Positions 1 through 9,474 of a stretch of 64,000 nt of DNA are shown piece after piece; the first letter of the stretch is position 1, and each line of letters begins with the position of its first letter. A program made the translations under genes and the position numbers. The stretch is from Oceanibaculum indicum P24. GTDB lineage: Bacteria > Pseudomonadota > Alphaproteobacteria > Oceanibaculales > Oceanibaculaceae. The notes below the pieces were generated by a model that saw nothing but the letters and a program-made list of their open reading frames with translations, did not search any database and was not told the DNA's origin. Where the stretch lies: positions 124,001 to 188,000 of the forward strand of contig NZ_AMRL01000004.1 in NCBI RefSeq assembly GCF_000299935.1. Reading direction: 5' to 3'.

Positions 1-527
1 AAATCCTGCACCAGCTTCACCGGCTCATAGACCACGCGCTTCTGCTCCTCGTCGTAGCGCACCTCGACATAGCCGGTCAGCGGGAAGTCCTTGCGCAGCG
101 GATGCCCCTCGAAGCCATAGTCGGTGAGGATGCGACGCAGGTCGGGATGGTCGCTGAACAGCACGCCATAGAGGTCCCAGGTCTCGCGCTCGAACCAGTT
201 GGCGCTGGGGAACACCCCGACGACCGACGGCACGGGCGTCGCCTCGTCGGTCGCCACCTTCACCCGGATGCGCTGATTGTGCTTCAGGCTCAATAGGTTA
301 TAGACCACCTCGAAGCGTTGCTCGCGGGCCGGGTAATCGGCGCCGCACACGCTGACCAGCACCTTGAACTGGCAATTGCTGTCGTCCCGCAGCAGGGTCA
401 TCAGCCGGATCAGCGAGGCCGGGCGCGTCCACAGGATCAGTTCGCCGGAGACGAACTCGCTGCGCTCCACCTCGTTCGCCGCGGCGCCCGCGATATAGTC
501 GCCCAGATCGATCAATGCTTGGTTCAT
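1..527 (-). CDS. nuoC: NADH-quinone oxidoreductase subunit C (partial, 3' end outside window)
   Basis: This is the 30-kDa peripheral-arm subunit of respiratory complex I, which lies between the Fe-S module and the quinone site. The ATG is at 527, and 175 codons read without a stop to the window edge, so the C-terminus is missing. The family signature is visible near the end of the visible part: [17 protein letters not shown] followed by [16 protein letters not shown]. It is the third gene of a minus-strand nuoA-nuoB-nuoC run, with a 27-nt gap after nuoB, as expected for a complex I operon continuing outside the window. NuoC and NuoD are fused in some bacteria, and the missing 3' end prevents excluding that here. 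Confidence 0.95.
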   Translation of the reverse strand, partial: MNQALIDLGDYIAGAAANEVERSEFVSGELILWTRPASLIRLMTLLRDDSNCQFKVLVSVCGADYPAREQRFEVVYNLLSLKHNQRIRVKVATDEATPVPSVVGVFPSANWFERETWDLYGVLFSDHPDLRRILTDYGFEGHPLRKDFPLTGYVEVRYDEEQKRVVYEPVKLVQD

Positions 528-554
528 GATGCAGTCGCTAGCGATGAGAAGGGA

Positions 555-1139
555 TCAGCGGGCAAAGCTGCTGGAACGCCCGATTTTCTTCTGCAGTTGC
601 AGGATGCCGTAGAGCAGCGCCTCCGCTGTCGGCGGGCAGCCCGGTACGTAGATATCGACCGGCACCACACGGTCGCAGCCGCGCACCACCGAATAGGAAT
701 AATGGTAGTAGCCGCCGCCATTGGCGCAGCTGCCCATCGAGATGACGTAGCGCGGTTCCGCCATCTGGTCATAGACCTTGCGCAGGGCCGGCGCCATCTT
801 GTTGCACAGCGTGCCGGCGACGATCATCACGTCGGACTGGCGCGGGCTGGGGCGGAACACGATGCCATAGCGGTCAAGGTCGTAGCGGCTGGCGGCGGTG
901 TGCATCATCTCCACCGCGCAGCAGGCCAGGCCGAAGGTCATCGGCCACATGGAGCCGCTGCGGGCCCAGCCGATCAGCTTGTCCAGCTGGGCGACCACAA
1001 ACCCCTTGTCGGAAATCTCATCGGTCACGCGACGCAGCAGCGCATCCTGCTCGGCGCCGGGCTGCAGCACGCCCTGCGGGCCCTGTGCGAGACCGTCACG
1101 CGGAAGAGTTACTCCCATTCCAGGGCTCCTTTCTTCCAT
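555..1139 (-). CDS. nuoB: NADH-quinone oxidoreductase subunit B
   Basis: This 194-residue complex I subunit holds the terminal Fe-S cluster N2, which hands electrons to ubiquinone. The four expected cluster ligands are visible: the adjacent pair C73-C74 in [12 protein letters not shown]138 in [10 protein letters not shown] and C168 in [14 protein letters not shown]. The first 30 or so residues are low-conservation and the exact start is uncertain. The ATG used here (1139) gives a 31-nt overlap with the end of nuoA; an in-frame ATG seven codons later (1118) would still overlap. It sits between nuoA and nuoC, which supports tight translational coupling. Confidence 0.97.
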   Translation of the reverse strand: MEERSPGMGVTLPRDGLAQGPQGVLQPGAEQDALLRRVTDEISDKGFVVAQLDKLIGWARSGSMWPMTFGLACCAVEMMHTAASRYDLDRYGIVFRPSPRQSDVMIVAGTLCNKMAPALRKVYDQMAEPRYVISMGSCANGGGYYHYSYSVVRGCDRVVPVDIYVPGCPPTAEALLYGILQLQKKIGRSSSFAR

Positions 1140-1474
1140 TCATAGACGAAGCCGATGGTCAGGATGCCGAGGAAGACCACCATGGACCAGAAGCCGAACA
1201 GCCCGATCTCACCCAGGGATATAGCCCAGGGAAACAGGAAGGCGACCTCAAGGTCGAAGATGATGAACAGGATCGCCACCAGGTAAAAGCGCACATCGAA
1301 CCGGCCGCGCGCATCGTCGAAAGCCTCGAACCCGCACTCATAGGCCGAAACCTTTTCCGAGTCGGGCCGCTGCGGCGCGACCAGATAGGAGGCAATGACC
1401 ATCACGGCGGCCAAGCCAATGGCTACGCCGAGAAAGATCAGTATCGCCAGATACTCTTTCAGAAACTCTTCCAT
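1109..1474 (-). CDS. nuoA: NADH-quinone oxidoreductase subunit A
   Basis: This is a 121-residue membrane subunit of complex I and the first gene of the nuo operon. Three hydrophobic segments are evident, at about residues 8-30, 62-85 and 90-110. Between them is the conserved loop with [20 protein letters not shown], whose cysteine lies near the quinone channel. Length and order match the family (about 120 residues). The 312 nt upstream, up to tRNA-Asp, contain no gene but do contain a credible sigma-70 promoter (see 1628-1655), so transcription of the operon probably begins there. Confidence 0.97.
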   Translation of the reverse strand: MEEFLKEYLAILIFLGVAIGLAAVMVIASYLVAPQRPDSEKVSAYECGFEAFDDARGRFDVRFYLVAILFIIFDLEVAFLFPWAISLGEIGLFGFWSMVVFLGILTIGFVYEWKKGALEWE

Positions 1475-1627
1475 GCGATGCGGCCCTAGCGAGAACTCAC
1501 CGGGTTGGCGGCGGGGCTATACCCCTGTTCCGTAATCCTGCGTCCCGTGCATTTGGCAGTCCGCCGTACACCGCCCTGACCCATGGCCATCGGACGGCGA
1601 CTTCGTCAGCCATCGGATACGGGCGCC

Positions 1628-1655
1628 ACTATACAGATGACATATGATTTGGCAA
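1628..1655 (-). promoter_or_regulatory. Putative sigma-70 promoter of the nuo operon
   Basis: Read on the minus strand the site is TTGCCA, 16 nt, TATAGT, close to the -35/-10 consensus. It lies about 150 nt upstream of the nuoA ATG in the 312-nt gene-free stretch 1475-1786 and points toward nuoA. Nothing else in that stretch looked like a gene or a structured RNA. The call rests on pattern match only. Confidence 0.45.
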
Positions 1656-1786
1656 AGCAAACCGCACGCGGAACAGGGATTCAGGCGCGACATAACCGCC
1701 CGGAAGAAGGCCCAGAACGGCAAATGCGCCGCACACGGAAGTGGCGACGCATGGTCTGGTCGAAACGATGTTCATTTCCGAGGAAA

Positions 1787-1863
1787 TGGCGGGAGTGACG
1801 GGGCTCGAACCCGCGACCTCCGGCGTGACAGGCCGGCACTCTAACCAACTGAGCTACACCCCC
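1787..1863 (-). tRNA. tRNA-Asp (GTC)
   Basis: The minus-strand sequence folds into a normal cloverleaf. The 7-bp acceptor stem pairs GGGGGTG with CACTCCC. The anticodon stem-loop is CCGGCC-TGTCACG-CCGG with anticodon GTC, and the T-loop is GGTTCGAGC. The discriminator base is G, as expected for Asp, and the CCA end is encoded (1787-1789). It is 124 nt downstream of tRNA-Val in the usual alphaproteobacterial hup/tRNA/nuo neighbourhood. Confidence 0.97.
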
Positions 1864-2000
1864 GCGACAGGGCCCCTCGTGAAAGGGAGCCTTGAAATAG
1901 CGTCTCACCCGATGGGTGTCAACGATCTTTCTCGGCCTTGAAACAGATTGTCCGACGCTAAAGTAGAAGCCCTTGCGGGCCGCTCCGACGCGGACGGAAA

Positions 2001-2075
2001 TGGTGGGCGATGACGGGATCGAACCGCCGACATTCTCGGTGTAAACGAGACGCTCTACCGCTGAGCTAATCGCCC
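2001..2075 (-). tRNA. tRNA-Val (TAC)
   Basis: The acceptor stem pairs GGGCGAT with ATCGCCC, the discriminator is A and CCA is encoded. The anticodon arm TCTCG-TTTACAC-CGAGA gives anticodon TAC (valine), and the T-loop is GGTTCGATC. It lies between the HU gene terminator and tRNA-Asp on the same strand. The two tRNAs may be expressed as a pair. Confidence 0.97.
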
Positions 2076-2105
2076 TCACCATCCGGTATCAGCGCGTGTG
2101 GCGCT

Positions 2106-2147
2106 GAAATAAAAATCACGCCAGGAGAAGCCCCGCTGGCGTGATTT
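2106..2147 (-). terminator. Rho-independent terminator downstream of hup
   Basis: A perfect 12-bp stem pairs 2113-2124 with 2136-2147 (CTGGCGTGATTT arm) around an 11-nt loop. On the minus strand it is followed by a TTTTTATTT-like tract. It starts 25 nt after the hup stop codon, so it should end the hup transcript before the tRNAs. Confidence 0.85.
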
Positions 2148-2171
2148 CTAAGCCCCTAAACGGAACGCGAT

Positions 2172-2444
2172 TTAGTTGATCGCGTCCTTCAGACCCTTGC
2201 CAGCCTTGAACTTCGGCTGCTTGGAAGCCGGGATCTTGATCTTCTCACCGGTCCGCGGGTTACGACCTTCGCTGGCCGCGCGCGCCGAAACGGCAAAAGT
2301 ACCGAAGCCGACGAGGCGAACCTCATCACCAGACTTCAGTGCAGCAGTAATCGAATCGAAAACAGCATCGACCGCCTTGCCGGCATCGGCCTTGGTCAGC
2401 CCGCTGTTCTCCGCGACCGCAGCCACGAGTTCATTCTTATTCAC
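2172..2444 (-). CDS. hup: DNA-binding protein HU (beta type)
   Basis: This is a histone-like nucleoid protein of 90 residues, the normal HU length. It begins MNKNELVAAVAENSGLTKAD and contains the beta-arm signature GRNPRTGEKIKIPAS. The start is the GTG at 2444, preceded by a purine-rich GAGGGGGG Shine-Dalgarno 5-6 nt upstream. The reading frame extends eight codons further upstream but those residues are not part of the HU fold. It follows lon on the same strand, a classic bacterial order, and has its own terminator. Confidence 0.97.
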   Translation of the reverse strand: MNKNELVAAVAENSGLTKADAGKAVDAVFDSITAALKSGDEVRLVGFGTFAVSARAASEGRNPRTGEKIKIPASKQPKFKAGKGLKDAIN

Positions 2445-2656
2445 GTCGGCCCCCCTCGCAATCCTCAAAAAAAGAAAGGCGTATACAAATCAACGCCCAA
2501 GAACGCCACAAGGCATCCTTAAGACCGGAAGACTGTAAATCGCAGAATCCGTCTGCGTCAATCGCCAAGCCGCAGAAATCCGCAGTTTCCTGACGTTTTC
2601 TGGGGATAAATGCAAGTTTGTCGCATATTCCGGCATGCTTTCCTCCCTGGAGGCGC

Positions 2657-2694
2657 AAAAAATCGGCCCCGGTCACGAGGACACGGGGCCGATT
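2657..2694 (-). terminator. Rho-independent terminator downstream of lon
   Basis: The minus-strand RNA would form AATCGGCCCCG paired with CGGGGCCGATT (2661-2694), followed by a run of six T residues. It lies 28 nt after the lon stop codon and separates lon from hup. Confidence 0.88.
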
Positions 2695-2721
2695 CCAGAA
2701 CATATGGCAGGTAGATCGGGA

Positions 2722-5127
2722 TCAGTGAGTCGTCAGACCGCCCCGATCTTCCTCGCCTGCCGGCCGGGAAACCGGCTCGACCTTGCTCTCATCCCATTCG
2801 ATGGGAGTCAGCGCCTGGCTCAGCGCCACCTTCAGAACCTCATCGATGTTGGAGCATGGGATAATCTCCATGCCCTTCTTCACATTGTCCGGAATATCCG
2901 CCAGATCCTTCTCATTCTCTTGAGGGATCAGCACGGTCTTCAGGCCGCCGCGAAGGGCTGCGAGCAGTTTCTCCTTCAGGCCGCCGATCGGCAGCACCCG
3001 GCCACGCAGCGTGATCTCGCCGGTCATGGCGACATCGCGGCGCACCGGAATACCGGTCAGCACCGAGACAATCGCTGTCACCATGGCAACACCGGCCGAG
3101 GGGCCATCCTTGGGCGTGGCGCCTTCGGGAACGTGGACGTGAATGTCCTTCTTCTCGAAGATCGTCGGCTTGATCCCGAAGGCGATGGAGCGCGACTTCA
3201 CGAAGGATTCGGCAGCGTGCACCGATTCCTTCATCACATCGCCCAGCTTGCCGGTCGCGGCCACCTTGCCCTTGCCGGGCAGCGTCACCGCCTCGATCGA
3301 CAGCAGCTCGCCGCCAACCTCGGTCCAGGCGAGGCCAGTCACCACGCCGACCGCATCCTCAAGCTCCGCCTCGCCGAAGCGGAACTTCCGCACGCCGGCA
3401 TACTTGTCGAGGTTCTCGCTGGTGACCTCGATGGTCTCCTTGCCTTCGGACAGGATTTCCTTCACCGCCTTGCGCACCAGGTTCGCGATCTCGCGTTCCA
3501 GGCTACGCACGCCTGCTTCCCGCGTGTAATAGCGGATCAGGTCACGCAGTGCGCCATCGGTGATCGACCATTCGGCCGGCTTCAGACCGTTCTCCGATAC
3601 CTGCTTGGCAATCAGGTGGCGGCGCGCGATCTCCACCTTCTCATCTTCGGTGTAGCCGGGGATGCGGATGACCTCCATGCGGTCGAGCAGCGGCTGCGGC
3701 ATGCGCAGCGTGTTCGCCGTGGTCACGAACATCACATCCGAGAGATCATATTCGACCTCCAGATAATGGTCGGAGAAGGTCCCGTTCTGCTCCGGGTCCA
3801 GCACCTCCAGAAGCGCGGAGCTGGGGTCGCCGCGCCAGTCGGCACCCAGCTTGTCGATCTCGTCCAGCAGGAACAGCGGGTTCGAGGTCTTCGCCTTCTT
3901 CATGCCCTGGATCACCTTGCCCGGCATGGAGCCGATATAGGTGCGCCGGTGGCCGCGTATTTCCGCCTCGTCACGTACGCCGCCCAGGCTGATGCGCACG
4001 AAATTGCGGCCCGTCGCCTTCGCCATGGACTTACCCAGCGAGGTCTTGCCCACACCCGGAGGACCGACGAGGCACAGGATCGGCCCCTTGATCTTGCCGA
4101 CGCGCTGCTGCACGGCGAGATATTCCAGGATGCGTTCCTTCACCTTCTCGAGCCCGTAGTGATCGGAGTCGAGAACCTCCTGCGCCAGCTTGATGTCCTT
4201 CTTGACCTTGCTGCGCTTCTTCCACGGAATCGACAGCATCCAGTCGAGATAGTTTCGCACCACCGTCGATTCGGCGGACATCGGGCTCATCGAGCGCAGC
4301 TTCTTCAGCTCCGCCATGGCCTTGTCGCGGGCTTCCTTGCTGAAGCGGGTCTTCTTGATCCGCTCCTCCAGCTCGGCCACCTCGTCGCGGCCATCCTCGC
4401 CCTCGCCCAGTTCCTTCTGAATGGCCTTCATCTGCTCATTCAGATAGTACTCGCGCTGGGTCTTCTCCATCTGCCGCTTCACGCGGTTACGGATGCGCTT
4501 CTCCACCTGCAGCACGCCGATCTCGCCTTCCATGAAGGCAAAGATCTTCTCCAGCCGCTCGGCGATGGAGTTGGTCTCCAGCAGCTGCTGCTTGTCGGCG
4601 ATCTTGAGCGCCAGATGCGAAGCAACCGTATCGGCCAGCTTGCTGGGGTCGTCGATCTGGTTGATCGACACCAGCACCTCCGGCGGGATCTTCTTGTTCA
4701 GCTTGATGTACTGCTCGAACTGCGTCACCGCGGCCCGCGACAGCGCCTCCAGCTCCTGCCGTTCGGTGGCGACATCGTCGAACACCTCGGCATACGCCTG
4801 GAAGAAGTCCGGATTGTCGGTGAAGCTCTTGATCCGGGCACGCTGGCCGCCCTCGACCAGCACCTTCACGGTCTGGTCCGGCAGCTTCAGCAGCTGCAAC
4901 ACGGTACCGATGGTACCAACCTGATAGATGTCGCCGGACTGCGGATCATCCTGGCTGGCATCCTTCTGCGTCACCAGCATGATCTGCTTGTCGTCGCGCA
5001 TCACATCTTCGAGCGCGCGGACCGACTTTTCGCGCCCGACGAAAAGGGGAACGATCATATGCGGGAACACCACGATGTCCCGCAGCGGGAGAACCGGATA
5101 CGTACCGCCACGCGATTGTTCGTACAT
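2722..5127 (-). CDS. lon: ATP-dependent Lon protease
   Basis: This is a cytoplasmic AAA+ serine protease that degrades damaged and regulatory proteins. It has 801 residues, the usual size for LonA. Domain order is an N-terminal substrate-binding LON domain (about residues 10-205, starting [15 protein letters not shown]), a coiled-coil linker, an AAA+ module with Walker [10 protein letters not shown] near residue 355 and Walker B FLLDEIDK, and a C-terminal protease domain. The catalytic Ser is in [11 protein letters not shown] near residue 678 and the catalytic Lys in [11 protein letters not shown] near residue 721. The ATG at 5127 is unambiguous. It sits between clpX and hup, all on the same strand; the 237-nt gap to clpX carries a long hairpin. 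Confidence 0.98.
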   Translation of the reverse strand: MYEQSRGGTYPVLPLRDIVVFPHMIVPLFVGREKSVRALEDVMRDDKQIMLVTQKDASQDDPQSGDIYQVGTIGTVLQLLKLPDQTVKVLVEGGQRARIKSFTDNPDFFQAYAEVFDDVATERQELEALSRAAVTQFEQYIKLNKKIPPEVLVSINQIDDPSKLADTVASHLALKIADKQQLLETNSIAERLEKIFAFMEGEIGVLQVEKRIRNRVKRQMEKTQREYYLNEQMKAIQKELGEGEDGRDEVAELEERIKKTRFSKEARDKAMAELKKLRSMSPMSAESTVVRNYLDWMLSIPWKKRSKVKKDIKLAQEVLDSDHYGLEKVKERILEYLAVQQRVGKIKGPILCLVGPPGVGKTSLGKSMAKATGRNFVRISLGGVRDEAEIRGHRRTYIGSMPGKVIQGMKKAKTSNPLFLLDEIDKLGADWRGDPSSALLEVLDPEQNGTFSDHYLEVEYDLSDVMFVTTANTLRMPQPLLDRMEVIRIPGYTEDEKVEIARRHLIAKQVSENGLKPAEWSITDGALRDLIRYYTREAGVRSLEREIANLVRKAVKEILSEGKETIEVTSENLDKYAGVRKFRFGEAELEDAVGVVTGLAWTEVGGELLSIEAVTLPGKGKVAATGKLGDVMKESVHAAESFVKSRSIAFGIKPTIFEKKDIHVHVPEGATPKDGPSAGVAMVTAIVSVLTGIPVRRDVAMTGEITLRGRVLPIGGLKEKLLAALRGGLKTVLIPQENEKDLADIPDNVKKGMEIIPCSNIDEVLKVALSQALTPIEWDESKVEPVSRPAGEEDRGGLTTH

Positions 5128-5294
5128 TCTACCTCATTTCGACCTTGTCCCGCCGGGAGGATAGCCGCTTCAAGAGGTGGGGAAGCGGCGGAAATGGCGC
5201 GGGATTTCAGATCGACCTTTCGCCTATTCAGATGGCCTTTGTTTTGGCCCGTTCAAGAGCGTGGCAGCACCACACATCGTCCGTCAAGACGGAA

Positions 5295-5327
5295 CAGCCA
5301 CAACCCCTTGTTTAGGGGTTGTGGCTG
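5295..5327 (-). terminator. Strong hairpin between clpX and lon (terminator-like, no U-tract)
   Basis: A 14-bp perfect stem (5295-5308 with 5314-5327, arm CAGCCACAACCCC) surrounds a 5-nt loop. It lies 38 nt downstream of the clpX stop. On the minus strand the following bases (TTCCGTCTTG) lack a T-run, so it may be a weak terminator, an mRNA 3'-end stabiliser or a processing site rather than a full intrinsic terminator. Confidence 0.5.
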
Positions 5328-5364
5328 GTCCCGATTTCGATGATTTGGGCTGCCGCAAGCACCG

Positions 5365-6633
5365 TCACGCGCTTGTGTTGGCGTCCTTGCTGCGCTCCCG
5401 GCTGTGGACGTAGAGCGGTGCAACCTTGCTCTCGACCACCTCGCGGTTGATGACGATCTCGTCGATGTCCTCCATGCCCGGCAGGTCGAACATCGGATCG
5501 AGCAGGATGCCCTCCATGATCGAGCGCAGGCCGCGTGCACCGGTCTTGCGCTGGATCGCCTTCTGCGCGATGGCGCGCAGCGCGTCCTCGGCGAAAGTCA
5601 GGTGCACATCCTCCATCTCGAACAGGCGCTGATACTGCTTCACCAGCGCGTTCTTCGGGCTGGTCAGGATGTCCACCAGCGCGTTCTCGTCCAGATCCTC
5701 CAGCGTCGCGAGGACCGGCAGACGGCCGATGAATTCGGGGATCAGGCCGAACTTCAGCAGATCCTCCGGCTCGACCTCGCGCAGCACATCGCCGGTGCGG
5801 CGCTCGTCCGGCCCCTGCACATCGGCGCCGAAGCCAATTGAGGTGCCCTTGTTGCGCTGCCCGATGATCTTCTCCAGGCCGGAGAAGGCACCGCCGCAGA
5901 TGAACAGGATGTTGGTCGTGTCCACCTGCAGGAATTCCTGCTGCGGATGCTTGCGCCCGCCCTGCGGCGGCACGGAGGCGACGGTGCCTTCCATGATCTT
6001 CAGCAAGGCCTGCTGCACACCCTCGCCCGACACGTCGCGGGTGATCGACGGATTGTCGGACTTGCGCGAAATCTTGTCGACCTCGTCGATATAGACGATG
6101 CCGCGCTGCGCCCGCTCGACATTATAGTCGGCGGCCTGAAGCAGCTTCAGGATGATGTTCTCGACATCCTCGCCGACATAGCCAGCCTCAGTCAGCGTGG
6201 TCGCATCGGCCATGGTGAAGGGCACATCGATGATGCGCGCCAGCGTCTGCGCCAGCAGCGTCTTGCCGCAGCCGGTCGGGCCGACCAGCAGGATGTTCGA
6301 CTTGGCCAGCTCGACATCGCCATTCTTCGCGCCATGCGCCAACCGCTTGTAGTGGTTGTGCACGGCAACGGACAGCACGCGCTTTGCATGCGCCTGCCCG
6401 ATGACATAGTCGTCCAGCACGGTCCGGATTTCCGTTGGCGTCGGAATGCCGTCACGCGATTTGACGAGGCTGCTCTTGTGCTCCTCGCGGATGATGTCCA
6501 TGCACAGCTCGACGCATTCATCGCAGATGAAAACGGTCGGGCCCGCAATCAGCTTGCGGACCTCGTGCTGGCTCTTGCCGCAAAAGGAGCAGTAAAGCGT
6601 GTTCTTCGAATCGCCGCCGCCGGATTTGCTCAT
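5365..6633 (-). CDS. clpX: ClpXP ATPase specificity subunit ClpX
   Basis: This AAA+ unfoldase recognises substrates, including SsrA-tagged proteins, and feeds them to ClpP. The 422 residues start with a C4 zinc-binding domain (C15, C18, C37, C40 in [10 protein letters not shown] and [10 protein letters not shown]). The AAA+ core follows, with Walker A GPTGCGKT at residues 118-125, Walker B VYIDEVDK and the pore motif GYVGEDVEN. The loop that contacts ClpP (IGF-type) is seen as SIGFGADV. It lies 181 nt downstream of clpP on the same strand. The gap contains a 12-bp inverted repeat, so separate as well as joint expression is plausible. Confidence 0.98.
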   Translation of the reverse strand: MSKSGGGDSKNTLYCSFCGKSQHEVRKLIAGPTVFICDECVELCMDIIREEHKSSLVKSRDGIPTPTEIRTVLDDYVIGQAHAKRVLSVAVHNHYKRLAHGAKNGDVELAKSNILLVGPTGCGKTLLAQTLARIIDVPFTMADATTLTEAGYVGEDVENIILKLLQAADYNVERAQRGIVYIDEVDKISRKSDNPSITRDVSGEGVQQALLKIMEGTVASVPPQGGRKHPQQEFLQVDTTNILFICGGAFSGLEKIIGQRNKGTSIGFGADVQGPDERRTGDVLREVEPEDLLKFGLIPEFIGRLPVLATLEDLDENALVDILTSPKNALVKQYQRLFEMEDVHLTFAEDALRAIAQKAIQRKTGARGLRSIMEGILLDPMFDLPGMEDIDEIVINREVVESKVAPLYVHSRERSKDANTSA

Positions 6634-6762
6634 CTTAACTCCGTGGGGTCACGTGCGCTTAATATTCTATGTTAGACGCAGCGTTCCGCTACGCTCAACG
6701 TGAAAAAACGCGGCTGCGCGTCGTTTTCGTTACAGCCGGCTTCACGCGATCAACAGGATTCA

Positions 6763-6809
6763 AATGGGTTACGGATCGCGCCAGGTAAAGGCACAAGCCG
6801 TAACCCATT
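6763..6809. repeat. 12-bp inverted repeat just after clpP
   Basis: AATGGGTTACGG (6763-6774) is repeated inverted at 6798-6809 with a 23-nt spacer. It lies within 52 nt of the clpP stop codon in the clpP-clpX gap. It could fold as an mRNA stem-loop between the two cistrons; there is no adjacent T-run on the minus strand, so it is not a clear terminator. Confidence 0.45.
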
Positions 6810-6814
6810 GATGC

Positions 6815-7456
6815 CTATTTCTTTTCTTCGCCCTCAGGAATGGCGCGCCGTGACACGACCTCGTCGATCAGGCCGAAATTCTTGGCTTCTTCGGCCGACA
6901 TAAAACGGTCACGCTCCAGCGTCTTTTCGATCTCTTCGATCGGCTGGCCGGTGTGATCGGCGTAAATCCGGTTCAGTCGGGCGCGGATCGAGAGGATCTC
7001 GCGGGCCTGGATTTCGATGTCTGTCGCCTGCCCCTGGGCACCGCCGGAGGGCTGATGCACCATCACGCGGGAATGCGGCAGGCAGAAGCGCTTGCCCTTG
7101 GCGCCCGCGGTCAGCAGCAGCGAGCCCATGGAGGCCGCCTGGCCGATGCACAGGGTGGAAACGTCGGGCCGGATATACTGCATGGTGTCGTACATCGCGA
7201 GGCCGGAGGTGACCACACCGCCCGGCGAATTGATGTAGAGCGCGATATCCTTGGTCGGATTCTCGGATTCCAGGAACAGCAGCTGGGCGCAGATCAGGCT
7301 GGATACGCCATCATGGACCTGCCCCGTCAGGAAGATGATCCGCTCTTTCAGCAGACGGGAATAGATGTCGTAGGCACGCTCGCCCCGGTTGGTCTGCTCG
7401 ACCACCATCGGGACCAGGGTGTTCATGTAGACGTCAATCGGATCACGCTCACGCAT
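6815..7456 (-). CDS. clpP: ATP-dependent Clp protease proteolytic subunit
   Basis: This is the serine peptidase core of ClpXP/ClpAP. With the ATG at 7456 the protein is 213 residues and begins [20 protein letters not shown], matching the normal family N-terminus. The catalytic Ser109 is in [10 protein letters not shown] and His134 in MVHQPSGG. The frame is open upstream to an ATG at 7525, which would add a Pro/Gly-rich 23-residue extension without an evident ribosome site. The shorter form has AGGA about 13 nt upstream and is preferred with moderate certainty. It lies between tig and clpX on the same strand. Confidence 0.96.
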   Translation of the reverse strand: MRERDPIDVYMNTLVPMVVEQTNRGERAYDIYSRLLKERIIFLTGQVHDGVSSLICAQLLFLESENPTKDIALYINSPGGVVTSGLAMYDTMQYIRPDVSTLCIGQAASMGSLLLTAGAKGKRFCLPHSRVMVHQPSGGAQGQATDIEIQAREILSIRARLNRIYADHTGQPIEEIEKTLERDRFMSAEEAKNFGLIDEVVSRRAIPEGEEKK

Positions 7457-7570
7457 CATCAGTCGGGTGCTTTCCTGCTTCGGACCGGAACCGCCGGGCG
7501 CCCTGCCCGGCGGCGTTGGCATCATGTCATGGGAATTTGGCCCGCAACAAGCCCGGCTTCAAGCGCCGGC

Positions 7571-9148
7571 TCACTCCGACTTCGCGGCGGCCTTCTTGGT
7601 GGTCTTCTTCGGCTTGGCTTCCGCGTCTTCCGCCTTCGTCTCCTTGGCGTCCTTGTCGGCAGCCTTGGTCTTCTTGGCAGCGGTCTTCTTCGCCGGCTTC
7701 TTCTTGCCGGAATCGGCCTCCTCGCCATCCTCGTCGATCGGCTTGAACAGCTCTTCCGGCGTCACGGTCTTGTCCGACACCTTCGCCATCTCGAGGATGA
7801 AGTCGATGATCTTCTCCTCGAACAGCGGGGCGCGCAGATTGGCCAGCGCCTGCGGGTTGCCGCGATAGAATTCGATCACCTGACGCTCCTGTCCCGGATA
7901 GCGGCTGGCCTCCTGGATCATCGCGCGCTGCACCTCTTCGTCAGCGACATCAATGTTGTTCAGCCGGCCGACCTCGGAGAGCAGCAGGCCGAGGCGGACG
8001 CGACGCTCGGCGATGGTGCGATATTCCGCCTTCTCCTCGTCGCTCAGCTTCTCGTCCACGGCGTGCTTATGACCATGATCATGGTCGTGATCGTGCCCAT
8101 GGTCATGATCGTGATGATGATGGTCGTGGTCATGATCGTGGTCATGATCATGATCGTGCGCATGGTCGTGGTCGTGATCATGGCCGGCACCGGCGACCTG
8201 GCGCACGATGGTCTCGTACTCCGCATCCAGCATGCCCTGCGGCACCTCAAAGCTGTGCGACTCGGCCAGCTTGTCGAGCAGACGGCGCTTCACCTTGGTG
8301 CGCGCGGCCTGCTTGTACTCGCCCTCGATCTGCTGGCGGATCGCCGCCTTCACGCCGGCCAGGTCATCGAAGCCCAGGGTCTTGGCGAACTCGTCATTGA
8401 TCTCGACCGGGATCGGTTCGTGCAACTCCTTCACCTCGACAGTGAACACGGCTTCCTTGCCGGCGAGTTCGGCATTGCCGTACTCCTCGGGGAAGGTCAC
8501 CTTCACCTCTCGGGTATCGCCCGGCTTGGCGCCGACCAGCTGGTCCTCGAAACCGGCGATGAAGGTGTTAGAGCCCAGGGTCAGGCGCGCGCCCTCGCCC
8601 TTCAGCCGGTCATCATCCTTGCCTTCCAGCTTGCCGGTGAAGTCGATCACCACCACGTCGCCGCTCTTCACAGCGCGCTTCTTCTCGACCGGCTTGGTCT
8701 GCTGGTTCTGCTCGGCAATACGGGACATCGCCTGCTCGATCTCATCCTCGGCGATCTCGGCGGTCTCGCGCTCGACCTCAATGGTGGAGAAATCGACCGG
8801 CACAATCTCCGGCATGACCTCGACCTTCAACTTGTATTCGAGGTCGGCCCCCTCGTCGAACTTCTCGATCTCGATCTGCGGCTGCATGGCCGGACGGACA
8901 TTGTTCTCGGCCAGCGCCTGGCTGGAGCTGTCCTGCACCACCTGCTCCAGCACTTCCCCCATCACCGAGGCGCCGAAGCGCTTCTTCACCAGCGTCAGCG
9001 GCACCTTGCCGGGGCGGAAGCCCGGCAGGTTGACCATCCCCTGCACTTCCGCGAGACGGATATTCAGCTTTTCCTCGATGTCCTTGGCGGCGACGACCAC
9101 CTTGAATTCACGGGTCAAGCCGGCGGACTGCGTCTGGGTGATTTCCAT
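7571..9148 (-). CDS. tig: Trigger factor with His/Asp-rich insertion
   Basis: This is a ribosome-associated chaperone and peptidyl-prolyl isomerase. With the ATG at 9148 it has 525 residues, longer than the usual 430-490. The ribosome-docking signature GFRPGKVP is at residues 43-50. A FKBP-type isomerase domain follows (DVVVIDFTGKLEG near 165-180), then the helical C-terminal domain. Two oddities are seen: a 40-residue His/Asp repeat (residues 323-362, 22 His and 14 Asp) inserted in the C-domain, and a Lys/Ala-rich tail of about 60 residues. Upstream in-frame codons run through the tRNA-Leu gene and are not coding. The tig-clpP-clpX-lon order is standard. Confidence 0.96.
   Translation of the reverse strand: MEITQTQSAGLTREFKVVVAAKDIEEKLNIRLAEVQGMVNLPGFRPGKVPLTLVKKRFGASVMGEVLEQVVQDSSSQALAENNVRPAMQPQIEIEKFDEGADLEYKLKVEVMPEIVPVDFSTIEVERETAEIAEDEIEQAMSRIAEQNQQTKPVEKKRAVKSGDVVVIDFTGKLEGKDDDRLKGEGARLTLGSNTFIAGFEDQLVGAKPGDTREVKVTFPEEYGNAELAGKEAVFTVEVKELHEPIPVEINDEFAKTLGFDDLAGVKAAIRQQIEGEYKQAARTKVKRRLLDKLAESHSFEVPQGMLDAEYETIVRQVAGAGHDHDHDHAHDHDHDHDHDHDHHHHDHDHGHDHDHDHGHKHAVDEKLSDEEKAEYRTIAERRVRLGLLLSEVGRLNNIDVADEEVQRAMIQEASRYPGQERQVIEFYRGNPQALANLRAPLFEEKIIDFILEMAKVSDKTVTPEELFKPIDEDGEEADSGKKKPAKKTAAKKTKAADKDAKETKAEDAEAKPKKTTKKAAAKSE
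8063..8182 (-). repeat. (His-Asp)n coding repeat inside tig
   Basis: This 120-nt degenerate CAT/CAC-GAT/GAC repeat encodes 40 residues, of which 22 are His and 14 Asp. It replaces a loop in the C-terminal arm of the trigger factor. Codon use is mixed, so selection seems to act on the protein rather than on a DNA slippage tract. The composition is that of a divalent-metal-binding segment, compare the His-rich tail of the FKBP metallochaperone SlyD. Metal binding here is inferred. Confidence 0.9.
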
Positions 9149-9251
9149 GGGGCTCTCGAATCGTTCTCGTCTGGGGCCGCGACGGGCGGCGGTGTCTCGT
9201 CGAATCTCTATAAGCGCGCTGTCCGGAACGGCAATCCAGCCTGATATGGCA

Positions 9252-9336
9252 TGGTGCGGGCGGAGGGACTTGAACCCCCACGGCTTTCGCCACAGGAACC
9301 TAAATCCTGCGTGTCTACCAATTTCACCACGCCCGC
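9252..9336 (-). tRNA. tRNA-Leu (TAG)
   Basis: This is an 85-nt class II tRNA. The acceptor stem pairs GCGGGCG with CGCCCGC, the discriminator is A and CCA is encoded. The anticodon arm CAGGA-TTTAGGT-TCCTG gives TAG. A long variable arm (TGGCGAAAGCCG) is present and the T-arm reads GGGTTCAAGTCCC. It lies just upstream of tig on the same strand. Confidence 0.97.
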
Positions 9337-9440
9337 CCGGGACGCCGCACCGGTCGGGATCGCGACACGCCAGCCGAGAGGCCAAGAGCCAAGCAGCCAG
9401 ACGCTATCGCCGCTCTCCCGAGCAACGCTAAGGGGGCGCT

Positions 9441-9467
9441 TGTATACCAATTGCCGGGACGCGGCAA
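9441..9467 (-). promoter_or_regulatory. Putative promoter of tRNA-Leu
   Basis: The minus-strand site is TTGCCG, 15 nt, TATACA, with an extended TGG before the -10. It lies about 105 nt upstream of the tRNA-Leu 5' end in an otherwise gene-free gap. The spacing is short, so confidence is limited. Confidence 0.35.
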
Positions 9468-9474
9468 CACCCGC

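Noticed and set aside
5295-5327. Classical intrinsic terminator for clpX
   Set aside because: The stem is strong but no T-tract follows on the minus strand, so I list it only as terminator-like.
2635-5343. 902-codon open frame on the plus strand opposite lon
   Set aside because: It is antisense to the fully convincing lon gene and its translation is Leu/His/Gln/Arg-rich shadow text with no domain. High-GC codon bias creates such frames.
8063-8182. Could the repetitive stretch be a CRISPR or tandem DNA repeat?
   Set aside because: Repeat units are 6-nt coding degenerate HD codons within one protein frame, without spacers.
6953-9244. 763-codon plus-strand frame opposite clpP and tig, including a VMIVMMMVVV-like stretch
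   Set aside because: The Met/Val run is only the reverse reading of the His/Asp repeat in tig; no membrane protein is implied.
9149-9385. In-frame N-terminal extension of tig
   Set aside because: The extension would be translated through the tRNA-Leu gene; the ATG at 9148 gives the normal trigger-factor N-terminus.
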